A stretch of DNA of 31,454 nucleotides from JBLHKS01 sp047620505 (GTDB lineage: Bacteria; Verrucomicrobiota; Verrucomicrobiia; Verrucomicrobiales; DEV007). The stretch spans positions 1-31,454 of the forward strand of contig JBLHKS010000069.1 of assembly GCA_047620505.1 (NCBI GenBank), in the 5' to 3' direction. The translations under genes and the position numbers were made by a program. Positions 22,109 through 30,900 of this stretch are shown in pieces. The notes under the pieces are model-generated. The model was not told the origin of the DNA. It saw only the letters and a program-made list of their open reading frames with translations, and did no database searches. Each line of letters opens with the position of its first letter. The first letter of the stretch is position 1.

Positions 22109-23764
22109 GTGAGCGCTGCACTCAAACCTCGAAAAGACATTCTCCGATCCACTCGCGCTCTCCGCGCGGTGATCGATTCCGCACGCGAATCTCTCGTCCT
22201 GATCGACGACCATGGCGAAATTCTCTTCGCTAACGTGGCCGCCGGTCAACTCTGGGGTTATGACGAAGGCGAAATGGCCGGCCTGAATCTGAAGCAGATT
22301 TTCGCGCCGCAATTCGAATTCCTTCAGGTTCAACAAGGCGCTGCGATCGCTGGAGTCGACACGGACGCCGAAGCTCTCCGCGCTGACGGTGTTCTCTTCC
22401 CGGTAGCTGTAAATCTTCGCGAACTCGATCTCGACGACGGCGTCTGCCGCCTGCTTTCCGCCAGCGACGACTTCACCGGTCGCGAGCGTGAGCAGTCCCA
22501 ACTGCAGCGTCATTCTTTTGATGCTCTTGAGCAGTTCGCCGGTGGTCTGGCGCACGAGCTGAACAATATTTTGACCGGTGTGCTCGGAAATATTCACCTC
22601 GCAATGGAAGAGTGCGGCCGCCGCGGTCGACTCCAGCCTGCGTTGCTCGAAGGGGCTCAAAATGCTGGCCTCCGCGCCCGCGAACTGACTCGTGAGCTAC
22701 TCGAATTCGCTCGAGGCGATCGGCCTGAGCAGTGCGCCGTCAACCTGGTCGATTTGATTCAGGAAAACTGCCACATCGCGCTCAGCGGCAGTCGCAGCAA
22801 AGTCGAATACTCATTCGGCGACGATCTCGCGGCCGCCTACCTCGACTATGCGCAATTCGGCCAGGTGATCCACCAGGTCGTCACTTTTGTCGATGAACTG
22901 ACCGGCCATTCCGGCAAGCTCGACATCCATTGCGAAAATCGGCACGTCGTTTCGGACGAAGACACCTACGGCGGCGAACTTTTGCTCGGCGACTACTGCG
23001 CTCTGTCGATCCAAGCCGAAGGAATCCGCCTGACGGCCGAAGAAGTCGACCACCTCTTTCAGCCCTACGCCCGGCGCGGCGATTCGATTTCCGGTCTCGC
23101 TCTTTCGATCTGCCGAGCGATCATCAGCCGTCACGGCGGCGTGATTCAGGCCTCAGCAGCTGCTGGCGGAAAACTCACGGTCGAATTGATCATCCCAGCC
23201 TCATCGGACCTGCCCACGAGGACGGTTACGCCGCTGGAAACCGGAGTTCCCAACATCGGCGGCGCCCACATTCTGGTGATGGACGATCAGCAGATGGTTC
23301 GGACCGTGCTGCAGCGATCTCTGGAAGCCCTCGGCCATCGGGTCACGGCCTGTGGCGACGGAATTGAAGCGATCGATATTTATGCCGAAGCTCTTGAGCG
23401 TGGAGATCGGTTTGATCTCGTTTTCCTCGATATTTCGGTTCCTGGCGGTTTAGGAGCTCAGGAAACCTGCGAAGAGCTGATCCAAATGGACAATCTCGCG
23501 ACCTGCGTGGTCATCAGCGGCGACACCTCGGACGAGCTCATGCTGGACCACGGTGCCTTCGGTTTTGTCGGTCGCTTGGACAAGCCGTTTGACGTGAACC
23601 AGCTCTCAACTCTCGTCGATGACATCGTCGGCGATCGCGAAGATTACGTGCCGCGAATTGAATCGGAAAACGCACTCGACGAAGAGGAAGAGGATGCGCT
23701 CGCGCTTCCATTCGAAGACAACATCGTCGCCTTCGATTTCAACTCGCCGCCGGACAGGTTTTGA
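22109..23764 (+). CDS. Hybrid histidine kinase with PAS and receiver domains, ATPase degenerate
   Basis: The 551-residue protein starts at GTG 22109 and has no membrane segment, so it is cytoplasmic. Residues about 15-120 are a PAS domain (DSARESLVLIDDHGEILFAN). The phosphorylation helix reads GGLAHELNNILTGVLGN with His149. The ATPase-like domain (about 240-370) lacks the expected N-box Asn (VVTFVDEL, Thr259). In the G1 region the usual D-x-G-x-G is IQAEGIR (Ala303), and the G2 region is SISGLALS. The receiver domain (about 385-510) looks intact: MDDQQ, Asp441 in FLDISVPGG, VISGD, LDKPF. Autophosphorylation is therefore doubtful; it may act as a phosphatase, a phosphotransfer partner or a scaffold. 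An acidic tail follows. A perfect palindrome at 23154 encodes SAAAG. Confidence 0.85.
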   Translation: MSAALKPRKDILRSTRALRAVIDSARESLVLIDDHGEILFANVAAGQLWGYDEGEMAGLNLKQIFAPQFEFLQVQQGAAIAGVDTDAEALRADGVLFPVAVNLRELDLDDGVCRLLSASDDFTGREREQSQLQRHSFDALEQFAGGLAHELNNILTGVLGNIHLAMEECGRRGRLQPALLEGAQNAGLRARELTRELLEFARGDRPEQCAVNLVDLIQENCHIALSGSRSKVEYSFGDDLAAAYLDYAQFGQVIHQVVTFVDELTGHSGKLDIHCENRHVVSDEDTYGGELLLGDYCALSIQAEGIRLTAEEVDHLFQPYARRGDSISGLALSICRAIISRHGGVIQASAAAGGKLTVELIIPASSDLPTRTVTPLETGVPNIGGAHILVMDDQQMVRTVLQRSLEALGHRVTACGDGIEAIDIYAEALERGDRFDLVFLDISVPGGLGAQETCEELIQMDNLATCVVISGDTSDELMLDHGAFGFVGRLDKPFDVNQLSTLVDDIVGDREDYVPRIESENALDEEEEDALALPFEDNIVAFDFNSPPDRF

Positions 23765-23782
23765 GCGCCAAATTCGGCCCGG

Positions 23783-23799
23783 TTGTAAGATTCTTGTAA
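23783..23799 (+). promoter_or_regulatory. Direct repeat of TTGTAA upstream of the giant-protein operon
   Basis: TTGTAA occurs at 23783-23788 and again at 23794-23799. The starts are 11 bp apart, one helical turn, in the 185-bp AT-rich gap before ATG 23950. The same hexamer forms the palindromes at 8363-8412 and occurs once at 5275, before the PQQ-propeller gene. A shared regulator or a promoter element is possible. The rest of this gap shows T-rich tracts but no clear hairpin. Confidence 0.3.
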
Positions 23800-23949
23800 A
23801 AATCAGGCTTTTCACAGGAATTTGGATTGATTTGGGTCCGATTTTTTTGGTAATTTTACGAATCATCGGTCATCCTCTGGCTTCAATCGGGCCGAGGTTG
23901 GTCCGTTTTTCGTTTACACCCCGTTTTTGAGTTCCGAGATCTTTTAGGT

Positions 23950-26900
23950 ATGATCGCAAAGCGATTTTTCCGTTCCCTCCTGTTGTGTGGTGCCCTGTTC
24001 GTGGGCTGCACCGCTTTTGCGCAGCAGACCCCGCCAACTGCCCCGAATCCGACTCCGCCTGCAACGGCGGAGCCGACAGTCCCCCCGGCGGCTCCAGCTC
24101 CGGTGCCCCCGACAGCTGTTCCGACGCCCTCGGCACCCGTTCCGACGCCCCCGGCACCAGTTCCGACGCCCCCGGCACCCGTTCCGACGCCTCCGGCTCC
24201 CGTTCCGACGCCTCCGGCTCCCGTTCCGACGCCCCCGGCTCCCGTTCCAGTGCCGGATCCGATTCCGCCCGTAACGGCGGAGCCGATTGTCCCTCCAGCT
24301 CCAGCTCCGGACCCTGGCCACCCGGTCGCTCCAGCTTCGACTCCGCTTCCGTCGACTCCGCCAGCAGCTGCTCCCGAAGCCGACCCGGAAAAACCTGATC
24401 CGAGGCCTACGATCGAGCGGACCGTTTATCTGCCCTACGACGACCTCGAAAAGATCTTCGAAAAGGAGGGCCGCGGCGTTTTCCTGCCCTACAAAGAATT
24501 CCTCGAACTCTGGAACCAGCTCAACCTGAAGGACGAGGACGAAGCGGCAAAACCGCCAGCTGACGGCGTTGTCAAAAGCGCTGGCTACGTCGCCACGGTC
24601 GAAGGAACCGGCGATCAGCAGGTCATGATCGTAAAAGTCGATCTCGAGATCGAGTCCTTCAAAGAAGACGGCTGGGCCAGCGTTCCGCTTCGCAACGTCG
24701 GGATGAACATCGCTGAAGCCGAGACCGGCGAAGCGAAACTCGAACTCCTCGCTGAAGGCGGGCATCGCGTGCTTCTGCCGAAGGCCGGAGTTTACAAACT
24801 TGAGCTGAAACTTTTCGAGCCGATTACCCGAACCAACGGCGAACGTGCTACCCAGCTTCATCTGCCGCTCGCGCCGATTTCCAAGTTCGTCGCCAGCATC
24901 CCGGAAACCGGCTGGGATTTCAATCTCGGCGAAAATATCGCCTACACGGCGGTCGACGAAGGCGGGAAAACCCGGCTGGAGTTTTTCTTCGGTCATCGCG
25001 GCGTCGTCGATCTCAAATGGCGAAAGGAGAGCGAGGAATCGAAGCTGACGCCGCTGCTTTTCGCGGAAACCAACATCATCAGTCGGGTGATCCCCGGGGC
25101 GATGCAGACCACGGTCGATCTCGATTACCGGATTCTCCGCGCGGGAGTCGACTCGTTCGAAATCACCGTGCCGAAACCGCATGAGGTGCTTTCGGTAGAC
25201 GGCGCCAACATTAAAGAGTGGACGGTTGCCGATGAAGCTGGAGACGCCCGGCAGCTGCTGGTCACGCTCCACACGCCCGCGCGGGAAAACTACAAACTTA
25301 AGCTGACTCTCGAGACTGGCCTCGTTTCGCTCCCGGTCGACATCGAAGCGCCTGCCGTGCAAGCTCAGAACGCGGTTCGGCAGAGCGGATCGGTCTCGCT
25401 GACCGCTGCCGCCGAGCTTGAGGTCGAGATCACCGCGACTGACGGCCTGACGCAGCAGGCAACCGGTGCTGCCGCCGGAAACGACGCCGGAACGCAGACG
25501 AATCTGGGTTCGTATCGGTTTCTGCGCGCGCCCTACAAAATGGCGTTGAACGTCAAAAAAGCGGCCCCTGTCGTTCTCGTCGACAGCGCGACGACGGTCA
25601 CGGTCGAGCCGGATCTGACGAACCTTCTCACGACGTTCAACTATGAAGTTAAGCGAGTCGGCCTTTTCGAAACCACGATCGCGTTGCCGCCTGAATTTTC
25701 CAACATCGATGTTACTGCTGGAAACGGCACCCACGTAATCGAGGACTTCACGGTCGCTCCCGATGGCAGCTCCGTGGACATCCGGTTCACCCAGCAGCTG
25801 CTCGGCGCTTTCCAGTTTCAGCTAACTGGACGAGCTCAGCGTGATGAGGAAGACACGCCGTTGATCGTGCCTGTTTTTGAACCTCAAAATGTCGAACGTC
25901 ACGACGCCAAAGTCGGCCTCGCGATCCATTCCAGCCTCGAGCCGACCACGGACGAGCAAGGCGGTCTGCGAAACGAAGAGCTGCGCGCGCTCCAGACCTG
26001 CGTTGTGATTCGAAACCCGGCGACAACGCCGCTGACGCTCGGATTCAGCTATCGCGGATCGGTCGAGCCGGCGGAAATTTCGTTTCGAGTCAAAGAATCC
26101 CAAGTCTCCGGCGAAGTCAGGACGTTGGTCGATATTCAAGAACAGGTCATTCGTTATCATTGGTGGATCGACTACGAAATTCTTTACGCCGGAGTCGACG
26201 AACTCGTGGTCAAGTTGCCGGCTTCGATCGCTGAAGATCTTCGACCGCCGGCGAGTTCGCGCTTCAAGGAGATCGATCGGGATTTCCAGCTGCCTGTGGA
26301 TCCGGACGCCGACCCAGCAGCTGCTGAAGACGACGAATTCGTTTTTTGGGCGTTTCGACTCCTCGACAAGCAGCTCGGTGCCTACCGAATCGAGTTCACT
26401 CTCGACGTGACGAATTCCGGTCTCCAAACGGTCGAAGTGCCGGAGATTTCGCTCATCGGAATCCATCGGGAAACCGGCCAGATCGCGGTGACGAAGGGAG
26501 CCAACCTGGAGCTCGGTCAGGAGATTGCGATTGGTCTGGAAACGATCGATCCACGCGAGTTGAAGGCTGATTTGAGTCGGGAAGGCGTGCTCAAAGCCTT
26601 TAAATATCGGAAGCACCCGATTTCGTTAACCCTGCCGGCTTCGAAAAACGATTTCATGCAGGTTCCCACGATCGTGATCACCTACGCTGACGTGACTTCG
26701 GTAGTTTCCAGCGACGCCGGGATCACAACCGAAATGGTTTACTGGATTCTGAACAACAACGAGCCGTCGCTGAAAATCCAGCTTCCCGAAGGCGCGACGA
26801 TGGAGAGCGATGTCTACGTCGACGGCACGCCGCAGACGCCGATGAAGCAAGCGGGCAGCGACGATGTTTACGTTCGGCTGCCTTCCGGCGCGAGTGTCCG

Positions 26901-27939
26901 AAATCGGAGTTTTCCAGTTAGATTTGTCTACGAGATCCCAAGTGCCAAGCCCGGTGCCGAGTTGACTGAATGGGATGGCGTCGTCCCGGTCGCTGAGCTC
27001 GCCAATGCTGACTTCAATGTTCTCCAGAGTCGGCTGAATCTCTACCTGCCAAATGCCTATCGTTATACGAAATTCGAGGGACCGATGCAGATGCCAGCTG
27101 AAGATCGTGGTTGGCGCAGATTCCAAGGCCGCCTGAATTTCTTGATTCCTGCGCTCGGTCCCAAGGTCGAAGTCGTCCCGGTTTCAAAGAAGCAGCCGCC
27201 GCCGACAATCTCGAACGAAGCCAGCTCCGGCTTTGACGTTCCGATGGTTCGCGAAGGCCAGTTGTTTACGCTTTACCGACTGGATAAGCCGGAAAAAATC
27301 CAGGTTTCCTTTAGGGATGAACTCGTGATGCAGGCCATGGCGGTGACGATGGCGATCCTTGCCTTTTTGATCGGCGTGATGCTTTTGGGTCGCTCGCTGA
27401 AGACTAAATTTGTCTACTTCGTGTTCTTCGGAATCGGCGCACTCGCGGTGTCCGGCTTGATCAGCCCGGCGTTCACTGGCCACGCGGAAGCGGTGTTCCT
27501 CGGCGTCCTTTTCGCGGTCGGAATCTGGATTCTCGGCGGTCTCTGGTGGCTGTGCAAACCGCGGCCAAAACCCACGCCGCCGGATGACGACGGCTACGAA
27601 TATTACGAAGAGGATCAGGATGACGACAAACCTGAGCCGTCCGCTCAACCGAAAGCGAGCGGCCTCGGCGGGCTCGATCCACGGCCGGATGCCGATGAAG
27701 AAAAGAAGCCGGATGAGCCCGAGCGAAAAAAAGCGTCTCCGCTGGTTTTGAAGAAGAAAGCACCCGTCGCGAAGGCCGCCAAAGCGACGGTCCCGGTGAA
27801 GCTGCCGACGCCGTCTGAACTTGAGGAAGCTTCCAGATCAGGGCCGAAGCCGCATCCCGATGAGGTGACCGGAAAGGTCAAAAAACTGGATTTGCCGATT
27901 TCGAAACCAGCTAAGCCGGACACCGAAGGAGAAAAATGA
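23950..27939 (+). CDS. Giant exported protein A: Pro-rich repeat, beta-rich body, C-terminal membrane helices
   Basis: The 1329-residue product begins with a signal peptide (MIAKRFFRSLLLCGALFVG, probably cut after AFA). Residues about 27-150 are a Pro/Ala/Val/Thr-rich stretch with a seven-residue repeat PTPPAPV. A conserved block follows (VYLPYDDLEKIFEKEG, then GVFLPYKEFLELW), which recurs in protein B. The body to about residue 1110 is beta-rich with no known catalytic motif. Three membrane helices lie at about 1130-1148, 1155-1177 and 1181-1202. The end is a low-complexity acidic then lysine-rich tail, probably cytoplasmic. The protein should therefore be inner-membrane anchored with a huge periplasmic part. 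It belongs to a family I know only as uncharacterised giant exported proteins of the PVC group. Its TGA overlaps the ATG of protein B. Confidence 0.8.
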   Translation: MIAKRFFRSLLLCGALFVGCTAFAQQTPPTAPNPTPPATAEPTVPPAAPAPVPPTAVPTPSAPVPTPPAPVPTPPAPVPTPPAPVPTPPAPVPTPPAPVPVPDPIPPVTAEPIVPPAPAPDPGHPVAPASTPLPSTPPAAAPEADPEKPDPRPTIERTVYLPYDDLEKIFEKEGRGVFLPYKEFLELWNQLNLKDEDEAAKPPADGVVKSAGYVATVEGTGDQQVMIVKVDLEIESFKEDGWASVPLRNVGMNIAEAETGEAKLELLAEGGHRVLLPKAGVYKLELKLFEPITRTNGERATQLHLPLAPISKFVASIPETGWDFNLGENIAYTAVDEGGKTRLEFFFGHRGVVDLKWRKESEESKLTPLLFAETNIISRVIPGAMQTTVDLDYRILRAGVDSFEITVPKPHEVLSVDGANIKEWTVADEAGDARQLLVTLHTPARENYKLKLTLETGLVSLPVDIEAPAVQAQNAVRQSGSVSLTAAAELEVEITATDGLTQQATGAAAGNDAGTQTNLGSYRFLRAPYKMALNVKKAAPVVLVDSATTVTVEPDLTNLLTTFNYEVKRVGLFETTIALPPEFSNIDVTAGNGTHVIEDFTVAPDGSSVDIRFTQQLLGAFQFQLTGRAQRDEEDTPLIVPVFEPQNVERHDAKVGLAIHSSLEPTTDEQGGLRNEELRALQTCVVIRNPATTPLTLGFSYRGSVEPAEISFRVKESQVSGEVRTLVDIQEQVIRYHWWIDYEILYAGVDELVVKLPASIAEDLRPPASSRFKEIDRDFQLPVDPDADPAAAEDDEFVFWAFRLLDKQLGAYRIEFTLDVTNSGLQTVEVPEISLIGIHRETGQIAVTKGANLELGQEIAIGLETIDPRELKADLSREGVLKAFKYRKHPISLTLPASKNDFMQVPTIVITYADVTSVVSSDAGITTEMVYWILNNNEPSLKIQLPEGATMESDVYVDGTPQTPMKQAGSDDVYVRLPSGASVRNRSFPVRFVYEIPSAKPGAELTEWDGVVPVAELANADFNVLQSRLNLYLPNAYRYTKFEGPMQMPAEDRGWRRFQGRLNFLIPALGPKVEVVPVSKKQPPPTISNEASSGFDVPMVREGQLFTLYRLDKPEKIQVSFRDELVMQAMAVTMAILAFLIGVMLLGRSLKTKFVYFVFFGIGALAVSGLISPAFTGHAEAVFLGVLFAVGIWILGGLWWLCKPRPKPTPPDDDGYEYYEEDQDDDKPEPSAQPKASGLGGLDPRPDADEEKKPDEPERKKASPLVLKKKAPVAKAAKATVPVKLPTPSELEEASRSGPKPHPDEVTGKVKKLDLPISKPAKPDTEGEK
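24118..24243 (+). repeat. Six tandem 21-bp units encoding PTPPAPV
   Basis: Six units of 21 bp, each beginning GTTCCGACGCC, run without gaps from 24118 to 24243, with a partial seventh after them. Units differ only at a few third or near-third positions, so the array is young or kept similar by conversion. Copy number changes would add or remove seven residues in frame. Confidence 0.9.
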
Positions 27940-30900
27940 AAAAGGCGGAACGGAGCGCGGACGTCCACGTCCGTTTCGGAGGTCTGGCACGCTGGTTACG
28001 GACGTGGACGTCCGTGCTCCTCTCGCTAACTTGCGGCGCTTTCGCGCAGGGACAGAAACCGACTCCGCCAGCTCCGTTCCAGCCGGATCATCGCCAGATC
28101 TGGGTCCCGCGCGATCAGCTCGACGCCGTGCTCGCGCAGTTTCCGCGCGCGATTTTTCTTAACCGAGATGAGTACGAAGCGCTCGTCCGCGATGCCGGCA
28201 AAACTGCGGTGGAACCGGACGCCGCTCCGCCAGCAGCTGCTGTGATCGAGCGCGCTACGTTCGTCGGCGAGGTGCTGGAAAATATCGTCCGCGTCCGAGC
28301 GACTTACGAAGTCGACTGCCTCATCGATGAGTGGGCCGAAATTCCTCTCGCGTTTGATCCAGGGACGATCGCTTCAATCGAAGTCGATGAAACTTCCGCG
28401 CTGCGATCGATTCCGGCCGGAAAAGGCACGCCGAAACCCGCGCTCGTGGTCCGCGGAAAAGGGAAGCACACGGTCGTCGCGGAATTTCACGTCGGGATCG
28501 TCCGGAACGCAACCGGCCAGCGGATCGAGATACCGAACCCACGCCTCGCAGCCGCGAATTTTACCCTGACATTCCCACAAAAAGTGGAAATCGTCAGCGC
28601 CTTCGGATTCTCAGCAGCGGCCGCCGGCAAGAGCGCGGAATTCGAATTTCCGCCGGACGATTCGCCGCTTGGGATTACCTGGACTTCGCGCGATATCACT
28701 TCGCTCGATGGATCGGCTATTCAGCAGATCTGCCGCTTCAATTATCATCTGAAAGCGACCGTGATCGAGGCCGATCTCGGTCTGCGGCTGACTTCGGAGC
28801 TCGCTGACCTTCCTGAAAAGCTCGTCTTCGCGCTTCCGCCTGACGCCGAAGTTCGGAACGTCGTCGGAACCGCCGTTCAAGCTTGGACAGTCGACGAAGC
28901 AACTCAGCAGCTGCTGATCGATCGTTTTCCTCATCGGCGGCACCAGCTCGACGTCCGGATTCTGCTCGACACGCCGTCTCTGGCTGACGACGAAACTGAG
29001 CTGAGAACGGCCCTGCCAATGCTCCAGGCCGAAGGCGTTTTCCGCGCCGAGGGACGGCTCGCAGTGCTCATGGGCGAGAACGTTCGCGTCCAGGAAATCT
29101 CGACGGGCCCGCTCCTGACGTCTTCGCTGCTTCAGGTCGAACCGGAGCTCGCCGCGCGCCCGGATTTCGTTGCGGCGTTCAGTTTCCCAGCGATCTCGGA
29201 AGCTTTGGAAGTGACTTTTCGCCGCACGGAATCGGAGGTTCACGGAGGGCTCGATACCCACGTTGCGATTCAGCGAGACGGAATTCATCTAACCCGGACG
29301 CTGGTCGTCCAGCCGCGTGAAGGATCGGTTTTTGAGACTCGGCTTACGTTGCCGGACACCGAAGAAATCGTCTCGGTGAACTCGTCCACAAATCAGTTGG
29401 TCGACTGGGATCAGGACGAGCAGCTGCTGACTTTGACCTGGCGTCCGCCGCCTGGAAACGAGACCCAGTCCGCCGGATCCGGCCTCGACCCCGGCGTAAC
29501 CGGAACTGCTGAGATCAAGACGCGAATCGATCCTGATGACTGGTACAATCTTGAAACCGGCGCGTTTCCTTTCGCAAACGCTGAGACTGACCTCGATGTT
29601 GTCTACGGCTACGTCGCGGTCGATGCCGACCCTGCTTTCACGATCGAAACGGGCGCGACTGAAGGCCTTGAAAATCGCGATGGCCGGGCGACGCCGATCA
29701 CCGGTCAGCTTGCGTGGGAGCGGCTCGGGCCCTACTCGCTGGAGCTGAACGTGACTCGCCGCGAGCCGGCGATTTTTGGCCAGATGACGGCTTACGCCTT
29801 GCCGCTGACGAACTCGTTGGAGGTCGAAGGCCAGCTTTTTCTGACCGTGCGCAACTCGCCCGTCAGGTCGGTCGAGATTTCGCTGCCGGTTGACGTCGCT
29901 CCGCTTTTCAAGGCGGATTCGCCGCTCATTTCTGAGCAGCAGCTGGATGAAGAAACCGGAATCTGGACGCTGCGCTTTCACCGCGAATTTGAGGGCGTGA
30001 TTCCGATTCGTTGGCAGATGTCGATTCCCTTTGATCTGGTTGACGACGGAAGTGAGAAGCGGTTTACGATTGAAGTTCCGGCGATCGGGATGCCCGGCGC
30101 GAATCGGCTTTTCGGCCACTGGATGTTGGAGGCAAACACGGATACTGAGCTGAGTTTTTCCGCTGAAGGCCTCGACGCGGTCGACTCGCTGCGGATCCCG
30201 ACCATCGCGGGCTACCTCCCGCAGCACCGCGTCATCGCCGCTTACGGCTATCGCGGAGGCGACTACGCGCTAACGATCGAAGGTGTCCGTCATAGCGCTG
30301 AAAACATCGTGACTACGATCATCGACGACCTCGCGATCGATTCGGTCGTCAGCACAGGCGGGGTCGATCGGCATCAGGTCCAGATTGTGGTGCGCAGCGC
30401 GGGCGATCAATTTCTCGAAGTCGGCCTGCCAGTTGGATCGCGGCTTTGGAGTTTGTTAGTCGATGGCCAGCCTGTTAAGCCGGTGCAGGGCTCGGCGCAG
30501 CCTGGGTTGTTGCGGATTCATTTGCCGGCGCACGTGGATTCGAAAAAGCCGGCCCACATTAGGCTGATTTTCGAGTCAGACGCCGTCGCCTGGCGCGATT
30601 CCGGCCGCCGCACGCTGCCGACGATCGAGCTGAACGAGGGGATCCCGATTCTGCGCTCGACCTGGCAGCTGCATTTGCCGGAAGGCTTCAGCTATCGCGA
30701 TTTCGACAGCAACTTGAAGCCGAGCTTCGAAGAGCAGCCGAAAGTTCTGCTGAGTTACGTCTGGGATCATTGGAGCGGCCAGCAGCTGCTGGCTGAAGAG
30801 GCTCGGATGGATCAAGATCGGATGCAGGCAAACGAGATCAGATTTGTTCAGGCTTGGGAGCAGCAAACTTCGCGCAGCGAACGGCAAGAAGACCCGAGGA

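Larger units (their letters stand above)
94..30791. repeat. Dispersed palindrome CAGCAGCTGCTG, about one per 1.2 kb
   Basis: The entry spans the first to last copy. Perfect 12-bp copies start at 94, 1497, 2236, 3409, 5137, 9695, 11685, 12489, 13802, 16677, 23154, 26315, 28231, 28905 and 30780. Copies with one mismatch start at 7111, 8272, 10708, 15931, 18262, 20688, 21262, 24362, 25249, 25792 and 29418; a weaker one lies at 14312. Seven copies extend to CCAGCAGCTGCTGG. The site is read as QQLL in one codon phase, AAA in another and SSC in a third, on both strands, and also lies between genes. Chance expectation for one 12-mer in this length is well below one copy. Confidence 0.9.

Noticed and set aside
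2551..23640. HIP1 octamer GCGATCGC as the dispersed word
   Set aside because: I noticed only a few copies (for example near 2551, 10001, 10671, 22345 and 23633), modest for a GATC- and CG-rich sequence and far below the CAGCAGCTGCTG signal.
24118..24243. Regular repeats considered as a CRISPR array
   Set aside because: The units are contiguous, have no spacers, and are translated as a proline-rich linker.
23944..25734. Long open frame (596 codons) on the minus strand under giant protein A
   Set aside because: It is an antisense shadow of GC-rich codon use. The product is arginine-rich with no signal or domain, while the plus strand has a signal peptide, repeats and membrane helices.
27963..28016. 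Inverted repeat at the A/B junction as a transcription terminator
   Set aside because: No T-run follows, the frame is open straight through it, and the ATGA overlap implies one transcript.
1497..30791. QQLL as a conserved protein motif instead of a DNA motif
   Set aside because: The same 12 bases also encode AAA and SSC and occur between genes, and the proteins with QQLL are structurally unrelated.
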